A stretch of 7,032 nt of DNA from positions 1-7,032 of the forward strand of contig DAOWBJ010000083.1 of NCBI GenBank assembly GCA_030634125.1, read 5' to 3'. Numbering within the stretch: the stretch's first letter is position 1; each line of letters opens with the position of its first letter. This document shows, piece by piece, positions 1-5,434 of this stretch. The notes beneath the pieces are model-generated. The model worked only from the letters and a program-made list of their open reading frames with translations. It made no database searches and was not told the DNA's origin. The stretch is from Victivallales bacterium. GTDB lineage: Bacteria; Verrucomicrobiota; Lentisphaeria; Victivallales; Victivallaceae. A program made the translations under genes and the position numbers.

Positions 1-1
1 G

Positions 2-562
2 GGACCATTTGATTTAATTGTTATTGATGAAGCGCATTTGCTTCACAGCGACTCCGAAGATTCGATGTATAAATCGTTCCTTGCCGACGCTAAAGTGATC
101 AATCCCAATCTGCGGATAATCGGCCTGACCGCGACACCGTACCGAATGAAAGGCGGGCTGATCTGCAAACCGGAAAACATGTTAAATCATGTTTGCTATG
201 AAGCCGGGCTTAAGGAAATGATCGCGCAGAGCTACCTGTCGCCGCTGGTTTCCAGAGCCGGAAGAGCGGAGGCGTGTTTTGACAGTTTACACATTCGCGG
301 CGGCGAGTTTATTTCGTCCGAAGTGGAAGACCTTATGGACAATAATCAACTGGTAGACGCCGCCTGCCGGGAAATTGTCAGCCTGACTCAGGATCGCAAT
401 TCGGTATTAATCTTTACTTCAAGCGTGGAGCACTGCAACCACGTTGCGGAAAAGATCGCGGCATATTCCGGGATGGAGAATGCGGTCATGAGTTTCCGCC
501 GCCGGAAAAAAGTAACCCTAACGCCCATGCGGAAGCTGCCGGAGTTTTCTCTGGACAGGTGA
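2..562 (+). pseudogene. DEAD/DEAH-box helicase, N-terminal fragment (5' cut by window edge, frameshifted at the end)
   Basis: The reading frame is open from base 2, so the gene starts before the window; the first internal candidate start (TTG at 38) is not real because the Walker B motif DEAH lies just upstream at 26-37. Motif III-like TATP follows at 128-139 inside GLTATPYR, typical of superfamily 2 helicases of the phage/ResIII type. The start of the second RecA-like domain is visible near 401-450 (VLIFTSSVEHCNHVAEKI). After about base 486 the reading changes to a basic out-of-frame tail and stops at 560-562. The rest of the second RecA domain, including motifs V and VI with the arginine finger, is absent. 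The +1 frame starting at 481 continues the same protein family, so this is one gene with an internal deletion and frameshift. The fragment cannot be an active helicase. The family is clear; the precise role (phage DNA replication or recombination) is inferred from the primase next to it. Confidence 0.85.
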
Positions 563-990
563 GTTATCTCGATTATGACGTCCACGGCGTTGAATACAGC
601 GTGCATTACAAACGCGGCGCACCGGATGACGCCCCGAATACGATGCGAATCGAATACTGCACCGGTTTCAATCGCTATGAAAGCGAGTGGGTATGCCCGG
701 AACACACCGGTTACGCAAGGAGAAAGTTTGAAGCCTGGTGGAAACGGCGCTCAAAGATTGCTCCGCCAACTACCGCGCAGGAGGTGGTACGGTTAGCCGA
801 AGACGGAGCTTTGGCAAAGACGTCAAAGATAATCATCAAGTCGGTGGCTGGGGAAAAGTTCGTCAATATCGCGGATTATGAGCTTGAATCGCCCCCGGAT
901 TACTGCCCTGAACCGGGCTGGAACGATGCCAATACATATATCACTCCAGAATATAAAAATGATTTTGATAAGGACGAAATCCCATTCTAA
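481..990 (+). pseudogene. Same helicase, C-terminal fragment ending in an SSB-like acidic tip
   Basis: Read in frame +1 from 481, the sequence begins CGHEFPPPEKS, which looks like the second half of a CxxCG zinc-ribbon found near the C-terminus of this phage helicase family. It continues without a stop to 990. The first usable start is GTG at 559, but homologous sequence begins before it, so 559 is only a possible re-initiation point. Visible landmarks are the segment SYLDYDVHGVEYSVHYKRGA (from 562), WVCPEHTGYARRKFEAWW (about 688-744) with a lone Cys-x2-His, and SVAGEKFVNIADYEL (about 841-888). The last residues, DFDKDEIPF, resemble the acidic C-terminal tip of single-stranded DNA-binding proteins. 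The fragment overlaps the N-terminal part by the out-of-frame tail only. Assignment to the same gene rests on recalled domain order in related phage helicases. Confidence 0.75.
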
Positions 991-1004
991 GCTCTACCAT
1001 TTAC

Positions 1005-1026
1005 TTTTAAAATATGGATTTTAAAA
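1005..1026. repeat. Perfect 9-bp A/T-only inverted repeat in the helicase-primase gap
   Basis: TTTTAAAAT (1005-1013) and ATTTTAAAA (1018-1026) are perfect reverse complements around a 4-base ATGG loop. The repeat ends one base before the ATG at 1027, the likely original start of the primase. Because TTTTAAAA is itself palindromic, the arms also form a direct repeat. All pairs are A/T, so this is a weak hairpin with no following T-run. It is unlikely to be a terminator and could instead be an easily melted site or a protein-binding site. Confidence 0.5.
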
Positions 1027-1908
1027 ATGCAGAATAATTGCAATGACATAAATACAATCCTTAACCTTGTTTTTTCTCCCGGAGACGTTTTCTAGGTGAG
1101 ATGCCTGTACGCGACCGTGCCGGGGGCGAGATGTCCGCATATTGAATCGGGTTATTTTACCTATGAGAATATCCCCAAGGTTGCTAAAGAACTGGCAAGA
1201 ATAGAGGCGAGTGGGGTTTACTTTACTCCAAATCCGGTCAATCCCGATCTGCTGGCTCGCGCCGCAAACCGAATGAAGCCTGCCATCAGAAATTCAACGA
1301 CCTCGGATTCGGATATAATCAATCGCCGCTGGTTTCTGATCGACTGCGATCCGAAGCGACCGTCCGGCATCTCGGCGTCAGAAGCCGAACACGACACGGC
1401 GCTTTACAAGGCTATTGAAGTCAGCGAAAAGCTGAAATCCATGGGCTGGCCGGAACCAATCATGCTGGATTCCGGCAACGGCGCGCAACTAATGTACCGC
1501 GTCGATCTGCCCGCGGACGACGATGGATTGATAAAAGCCTGCCTGAAGGCGCTGGCTCCAATGGGAGATGATAAGGTTTCAATTGACCAGACGGTTTTCA
1601 ACCCGGCGCGCATCTGGCGACTGCCCGGAACTGTGAACCGCAAGGGCGATGAGATAGATGACCGCAGATACCGCTTAGCTAAGATCATCTCGATGCCGCA
1701 ATCCCCGGAAATCGTCCCGGTTGAGAAACTTCATGAACTGGCCGGAATTGTACAGGCATCAGTTCAAGAGAGAATCCCAAGTGACACAGCTTTTTACATA
1801 GATGCCTGGATAGCGGAACACTGTCCCGAAGCCGAAGGACCGACCGACTGGAAAGACGGCCGCATGAGTTTGAGGATACATCGGCGATTCGCAGTTGGGC
1901 TCCGATAG
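1027..1908 (+). pseudogene. Phage primase-polymerase (AEP-type), nonsense mutation near the start and C-terminus lost
   Basis: The best original start is ATG 1027; the reading MQNNCNDINTILNLVFSPGD continues to a TAG at 1093-1095 (codon 23) and then in the same frame to 1908. Translation could restart at GTG 1096, with GGAG at 1081-1084. Counting from 1096, the archaeo-eukaryotic primase motifs are visible: an hDhD-like motif LIDCD (residues 81-85), SGNGA (126-130), and VSIDQTVFNPARIWRLPGT (from 161), with D164 as the likely third acidic residue. Where motif II usually carries histidine (SGxGxH), this protein has Q131. Past about residue 257 (DGRM, near base 1866) the family resemblance ends in this frame, and the tail is out-of-frame sequence running to the TAG at 1906-1908. 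The helicase-type or zinc-binding C-terminal region expected for such primases is missing. It follows the helicase on the same strand, as expected for a replication module. Confidence 0.75.
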
Positions 1909-2449
1909 CCCCCATGCCACTGCTTTGGAGATGGCCGTTGTTTTCTCCGGTTGAAAATGTGGATGTGACAAAGCTGCTTGTTCCAGGCAAAACGACAGAT
2001 AGTCCATCAATAATGGAGCGGTTGTCATGGATAAATTCATAGTAGTCGTCATTCAACAAAATCGCGGAAAGGCTGGATGTCTCATCATCCGCCGGAATAG
2101 GAGTAAGAAGTGAATCATCGGAAATTTTTAACACATCAGGTCGTCGCGAAAACAATTCAAGCATGTAGGGGAAGTCCGGCGTCGCCGGATCTTTGAAGCG
2201 GTAAAACTGCTTTTTGCCGGTAGACTTTTCCCCAATAGCGTATTTACCTGCACGGATAAAATCCCGGAATGTATTGATAAATTGAGCATCACGAGTTTCT
2301 ATACAGAGGACGATGTCAAGATCACGCGTTGCTCTGAACGCCAATTCCTGTTGTGCTAAATTGATATCACAAGCACTTCCTCCTATGAGAATGTAGTTGT
2401 CGGTATAATCCTCAAAAAAACGTTGGAAAGTTGAAAGTCCGATTACCAT
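1685..2449 (-). pseudogene. AbiEii-like nucleotidyltransferase toxin, C-terminally truncated
   Basis: Reads from ATG 2449 leftward. A strong AAGGAG lies 5 bases before the ATG, and the start overlaps the end of the upstream gene by 7 bases, which implies translational coupling. The N-terminal half has the nucleotidyltransferase signature GGS (residues 23-25) followed by RATRDLDIV, with the two catalytic aspartates D43 and D45. A likely third acid is E98 in MLELFSRRPDVL. LSAILLNDDYYEFI (residues 127-140) then matches recalled members of this family. After about residue 153 (near base 1985) the sequence no longer resembles the family, which usually continues with a lysine-rich helical part; the remaining ~100 residues are read-through antisense to the broken primase. 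Family knowledge: AbiEii toxins transfer nucleotides, for example onto tRNA in the MenT branch, and are paired with a winged-helix antitoxin. With the C-terminal domain gone, activity is doubtful. Confidence 0.75.
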
Positions 2450-3309
2450 GGAAACTCCTTCATAAATTCTTCAATTGCAATTTGAACCCTGTCGTCTGGA
2501 TCGCTCTTCAGAGACAAGGTAAGGGAAAGTGGATCTATTTCGTTCTCTCCGAAGATCGCCGGAGGATACAACCAGAGCTGAAGTTGTATTTCAGCAATAT
2601 CCTTTGGAACGGTTTTACAATCTATTTTGCGGAATTCGGCAAGCTCAATTGCAAAAATACTCGGAGACATTTCGGAAAGCATAGTGGCGTGCGCCAAAGC
2701 GTCCGCACCCGCAAGGATTACATTCCAACCCTCGGGCAACTCATTTATGCCGACTGTTTGTTTACACGGATTACGGAGTAATTCCTGAGCTTCATTCCAT
2801 AGAGCTTTCCCAGTCTGCGTGAAACGAAAAACAATTTCGCGTCCGGCAGGAAGTTTTTCTTTGTGACCCAGTCCAAAGTATTCGAGTTCATCAAGTGCTG
2901 CAATTACGGCTGTACGGGAAAAAGGAAGGCTGGCAGTAGCATCTGCTATCGTAACGGGGCTTGCAATTTTTTTTAGCAAAACCCCAGTCAATATCAACTG
3001 TGCGCAGAGGCAAAGATATTCTCTATGAATAATCGTATTTTTCTTTTCCGGGCTGAGAATGGTCGCAATGAATGGCAGATACAGATGCTTTTGCGGCACA
3101 ATAAAAGGAACCTGCTGCGTAATCAGCCGTTCAGCATCATGTACGCCGAGATTATTGCTGACATAAACAACCGGAATATTAAAATGATTCGCTAAAAAAG
3201 TAACATACTTTTTTAATTTTGCCGGAGTCAAACGCATTTTTCCCTGATCAACTTCAAACATGCAGGGCTGTTCCTGAGTCAATATACAATGACTTTTGAT
3301 AAAAGTCAA
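2443..3309 (-). CDS. Winged-helix DNA-binding protein, AbiEi-like antitoxin partner (start uncertain)
   Basis: The frame runs from the TTG at 3309 to the TAA at 2443-2445 (288 residues from TTG). A more likely start is ATG 3261 (272 residues), with AGGA about 10 bases upstream and a good promoter before it. A third option is ATG 3322, whose frame (MSYLFDFYQKSLYIDSG) looks like the true N-terminus but needs a shift near 3257 to join this one. Counting from TTG 3309, FEVDQGKMRLTPAKLKKY (18-35) and VPFIVPQKHLYLPF (67-80) form an N-terminal domain. A winged-helix segment, SPVTIADATASLPFSRTAVI and onward, spans about 117-165. LAGADALAHATMLS (199-212) resembles the C-terminal domain of AbiEi-type antitoxins. 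It lies upstream of and overlaps the nucleotidyltransferase, the usual antitoxin-toxin order. Role inferred: repression of its own operon and neutralisation of the partner. Confidence 0.7.
   Translation of the reverse strand: MTFIKSHCILTQEQPCMFEVDQGKMRLTPAKLKKYVTFLANHFNIPVVYVSNNLGVHDAERLITQQVPFIVPQKHLYLPFIATILSPEKKNTIIHREYLCLCAQLILTGVLLKKIASPVTIADATASLPFSRTAVIAALDELEYFGLGHKEKLPAGREIVFRFTQTGKALWNEAQELLRNPCKQTVGINELPEGWNVILAGADALAHATMLSEMSPSIFAIELAEFRKIDCKTVPKDIAEIQLQLWLYPPAIFGENEIDPLSLTLSLKSDPDDRVQIAIEEFMKEFPW
3281..3309 (-). promoter_or_regulatory. Candidate sigma-70-type promoter for the antitoxin-toxin operon, with an internal operator-like palindrome
   Basis: On the minus strand TTGACT (3309-3304) and TATATT (3286-3281) are each one mismatch from the consensus -35 and -10 hexamers and are separated by exactly 17 bases. 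Transcription would start near 3274, about a dozen bases before ATG 3261, allowing only a very short leader. The spacer contains the perfect palindrome TGACTTTT-GAT-AAAAGTCA (3290-3308), well placed for repression by the winged-helix product. If the true start is ATG 3322, this promoter would lie inside the coding region, so the two readings compete. Confidence 0.5.
3290..3308. repeat. 8-bp perfect inverted repeat, possible operator
   Basis: TGACTTTT and AAAAGTCA are exact reverse complements with a 3-base GAT centre. The repeat covers the -35 box and spacer of the candidate minus-strand promoter. Its outer half-site TGACT/AGTCA is repeated in the palindrome at 3439-3465. Confidence 0.55.
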
Positions 3310-3322
3310 ATAAATAACTCAT

Positions 3323-3585
3323 AACAAAAGCTCTAAGAAAATAGATAAAGTTAGAGTTTTTGTAAGAAACAAGCTCAAAAAAAGAAATTTTTGTAAAAAT
3401 ATCAATATTAAATCTGTACTTCGTCCTTTGTGTTTTATTGACTACAAAATAATCCAATGTAGTCATTTTTCAATATTATTCCTTAAAAAAACATTAGCCA
3501 TCTTTTCCATTTCCAAAACGTCATCAAATGCATCACATGTGTTTGCATTTTGCAAATAATCAACCCCAAAAAGGAGAGTTTTCTT
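3323..3585. other. AT-rich intergenic segment, with a possible minus-strand gene remnant at 3463-3560
   Basis: This stretch is far richer in A and T than the genes on either side. It separates the minus-strand toxin-antitoxin cassette from the plus-strand packaging module. On the minus strand an open frame from about 3560 down to the TGA at 3465-3463 reads CDAFDDVLEMEKMANVFLRN near its end, which looks like the C-terminus of a real protein cut off by the phage boundary. Its stop overlaps an ATG (ATGA) that opens a 70-residue frame, 3466-3254, rich in Phe, Asn and Lys, which itself contains the possible alternative antitoxin start at 3322. I recognise neither product. The short palindrome TTTGC-ATTTT-GCAAA at 3542-3556 marks the phage side. 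No plus-strand promoter is clear. Confidence 0.4.
3439..3465. repeat. 8-bp perfect inverted repeat in the AT-rich gap
   Basis: TGACTACA (3439-3446) and TGTAGTCA (3458-3465) are exact reverse complements around 11 bases. On the plus strand it is followed by TTTTT, so a weak rho-independent terminator for plus-strand transcription is possible. The alternative is a second regulator site, since it shares the TGACT...AGTCA half-sites with the palindrome in the promoter about 130 bases away. Confidence 0.5.
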
Positions 3586-4785
3586 ATGGAAATTATCCAA
3601 ATGAAAATTGCGGACGTAATTCCTTACGAACGCAACCCGAGAATCAATGACGACGCGGTTGAAGCCGTGGCCGAATCGATTAAGGAATTCGGCTGGCGTG
3701 CGCCGCTTGTCGTCGATGAACATAACATCATAATCTGCGGACACACCAGGCTAAAAGCCGCGCAACATCTGGGACTGGATACGGTTCCGGTACATGTTGC
3801 TCGTGGCTTGACTCCTGAACAGATCAAGGCTTATCGTATCGCGGACAACCAGACCGGTAACATCGCGGAATGGGATTTTGACCTGCTACCGCTGGAATTG
3901 GCTGATTTGCAAAATATGGATTTTGATTTGTCGATACTCGGTTTTGATACTGACGAATTGGATAAAATTCTCAACGGCGATGACGTGATTACAGCCGGGC
4001 AGACCGACCCGAATGAAGTTCCCGAAACTCCTGAAGTTCCAGTCAGCAAAGCTGGCGAAATCTACCAGCTCGGCGGGCATCGGTTGATGTGTGGAGATGC
4101 GACCAAGTCTGTAGACGTTGAGGCGCTTATGTGCGGAGAAAAAGCGGATTTACTGCTTGAAGATCCGCCGTATAATGTTGCCTACGAAGGCGGCACCGGA
4201 ATGACTATCCAGAACGATAATATGGATGACGCGGCATTTTTCAATTTCCTGGCAGATGCTTTCAAGTGCGCAGTCGAAGTGATGACTCCGGGAGCATCGT
4301 TTTACATTTTTCACGCTGATTCTGAGGGATACAACTTCCGGGGAGCATGCAGGGTTGCCGGGCTTCAGGTGCGCCAGTGCCTGGTGTGGAAAAAGGACTC
4401 ATTAGTCCTGGGACGGCAGGATTATCAGTGGCAGCATGAGCCGATTTTATACGGCTGGAAAGACGGAGCGGCGCACAGCTGGTATTCGGACCGTAAACAA
4501 ACCACGATTCTGGAGTTTGACCGCCCGAAACGAAGTGAGCTTCACCCGACCACAAAACCAGTCGAAATGCTGGTTTACCTGATCAAAAATTCTTCCCAAA
4601 GAGGAGAATTGGTCACGGACTTTTTCGGCGGTTCAGGGAGCACGCTGATCGCCGCAGAGCAGACCGTCAGAAAAGCTTACCTGATGGAACTCGATGAAAA
4701 ATACTGCGATGTCATCCGCAAACGCTGGGCGGAATTCACCAATGGCGAAGGCTGCGACTGGCAGGCATTAACCCCAAAAATATAA
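3586..4785 (+). CDS. ParB/Srx-domain fused to a beta-class DNA methyltransferase (DPPY type)
   Basis: Start ATG 3586 is chosen because AAGGAG lies at 3571-3576, 9 bases upstream; an in-frame TTG at 3550 has no support. The 399-residue protein begins with a ParB/Srx-like domain (about 1-95): VIPYERNPRI and GHTRLKAAQHLG are its conserved parts. After a linker (about 130-155) comes the methyltransferase: catalytic motif IV DPPY at 193-196, HPTTKPVEM at 320-328, and the S-adenosylmethionine-binding motif DFFGGSGST at 345-353. Motif IV before motif I indicates the beta arrangement shared by N6-adenine and N4-cytosine enzymes; DPPY favours adenine-N6 but does not prove it. No restriction enzyme gene is present, so this is an orphan phage methyltransferase, probably modifying phage DNA or linking replication to packaging. 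It looks intact. The next gene's ribosome-binding site overlaps its stop codon, indicating one transcript. Confidence 0.9.
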   Translation: MEIIQMKIADVIPYERNPRINDDAVEAVAESIKEFGWRAPLVVDEHNIIICGHTRLKAAQHLGLDTVPVHVARGLTPEQIKAYRIADNQTGNIAEWDFDLLPLELADLQNMDFDLSILGFDTDELDKILNGDDVITAGQTDPNEVPETPEVPVSKAGEIYQLGGHRLMCGDATKSVDVEALMCGEKADLLLEDPPYNVAYEGGTGMTIQNDNMDDAAFFNFLADAFKCAVEVMTPGASFYIFHADSEGYNFRGACRVAGLQVRQCLVWKKDSLVLGRQDYQWQHEPILYGWKDGAAHSWYSDRKQTTILEFDRPKRSELHPTTKPVEMLVYLIKNSSQRGELVTDFFGGSGSTLIAAEQTVRKAYLMELDEKYCDVIRKRWAEFTNGEGCDWQALTPKI

Positions 4786-4798
4786 GGAGAAACCAGAC

Positions 4799-5218
4799 AT
4801 GAATCAAAATATATTGAAGATATCCCCAGCAAAAGCACACATAATGCGCATAAGAATCAAAGAAATTGGATTAAAAGTTCCTGAGTGGTTCGACCGTTTG
4901 AGCGATGCGGAACTGGCAAGCTGCTACAATGGCGCGGGCGGAGATCACACACCGGAAGCAATACGGAAAATCCTGACTCGGCTGTTGGGGTTTTCCGAAG
5001 AAGCAATCCTAATCCATGACGCCGAATTCCAGTACACAAGGCGCTTTTATCCGCTTGATTATTACAGTCAGAAAAAATTCCATGCCGCTAATCAGAGGCT
5101 GGGAGAAAACGCTGAAATCCTGGCAAAAATAAGCAAACCGTGGTATTCGCTATTGCGCTACTGGCGAATATTCGTCGCTCGCTACGCCCGTTATGTTGTC
5201 GATGAATGGGGGGTATGA
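4799..5218 (+). CDS. Conserved phage protein of unknown function with an IHDAEF motif
   Basis: ATG 4799 is preceded by AAGGAGA at 4784-4790, which overlaps the stop of the methyltransferase gene, so the two are probably co-translated. The 139-residue protein has YNGAGGDHTPE at 43-53, then ILIHDAEFQY at 70-79, then FHAANQRLGENAE at 94-106, and a C-terminal part with basic and aromatic residues (KPWYSLLRYWRIFVARYARY, 113-132). The order (N-G-A-G-x-D, then H-D-x-E-F, then A-N-x-R-L) matches small proteins I recall between the methyltransferase and terminase genes in related phages, but no function is known to me. The His-Asp pair could be catalytic or metal-binding. No signal peptide or clear transmembrane segment is visible, though residues 115-133 are amphipathic. 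Its place just upstream of the packaging genes suggests a structural or packaging role; that is inference. Confidence 0.75.
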   Translation: MNQNILKISPAKAHIMRIRIKEIGLKVPEWFDRLSDAELASCYNGAGGDHTPEAIRKILTRLLGFSEEAILIHDAEFQYTRRFYPLDYYSQKKFHAANQRLGENAEILAKISKPWYSLLRYWRIFVARYARYVVDEWGV

Positions 5219-5221
5219 CGA

Positions 5222-5434
5222 ATGGATACTGTGAACACCCCGCAACTTAGGCTTACGGCGCTGTCTGTTTCCGATCTGGTCAAACTCCTGAAACGTTCGG
5301 GCAGCCGTACTGTTTCGGAAGATACGGTCAGGAAAGACGTCGCAAACGATACACCGGTAAATCCCGATGGAACCTTTAATCTCATAAATTATGCCGCTTA
5401 TCTGGCAAAGGACACTGACGATGCCTCAAATTAA
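5222..5434 (+). CDS. Small putative DNA-binding protein, possible terminase small subunit
   Basis: ATG 5222 starts 3 bases after the TGA of the upstream gene (5216-5218); a run of six G at 5208-5213 lies 8 bases ahead of it. An overlapping ATG at 5215 opens only an 11-codon frame and is rejected. The 70-residue product has a helical segment VSDLVKLLKRS (about 16-26), TVSEDTVRKDVAND (30-43) and NLINYAAYLA (53-62). This layout matches the N-terminal domain of the terminase encoded next, where NLLKYIAWMY also occupies residues 53-62. Its position directly before the large terminase is the usual place of the small terminase subunit, which recognises the packaging site. The evidence is position plus this weak internal similarity, so the function is tentative. 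Its 3' end overlaps the terminase start by 14 bases. It looks intact. Confidence 0.7.
   Translation: MDTVNTPQLRLTALSVSDLVKLLKRSGSRTVSEDTVRKDVANDTPVNPDGTFNLINYAAYLAKDTDDASN

Noticed and set aside
388..705. Minus-strand open frame of 105 residues
   Set aside because: It is antisense to both helicase fragments, has no ribosome-binding site and no recognisable motif.
575..796. Plus-strand open frame of 73 residues overlapping the helicase C-terminal fragment
   Set aside because: It lies in a shifted frame of a segment whose +1 frame carries the family sequence.
1093..1095. TAG reassigned to an amino acid (alternative genetic code)
   Set aside because: No other family-supported frame in the window shows an internal TAG, and the gene is damaged elsewhere, so a plain nonsense mutation is simpler.
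2431..2781. Plus-strand frame of 116 residues
   Set aside because: It is antisense to the winged-helix gene, whose frame has motifs, a coupled neighbour and a promoter.
3550..3585. Upstream TTG start for the methyltransferase
   Set aside because: ATG 3586 has AAGGAG at ideal spacing, and the extra residues lie in the AT-rich gap and overlap the ribosome-binding site.
3463..3744. Full 93-residue minus-strand frame extending into the methyltransferase gene
   Set aside because: The part right of about 3585 is antisense to the well-supported methyltransferase; only the part left of about 3560 is kept as a possible remnant.
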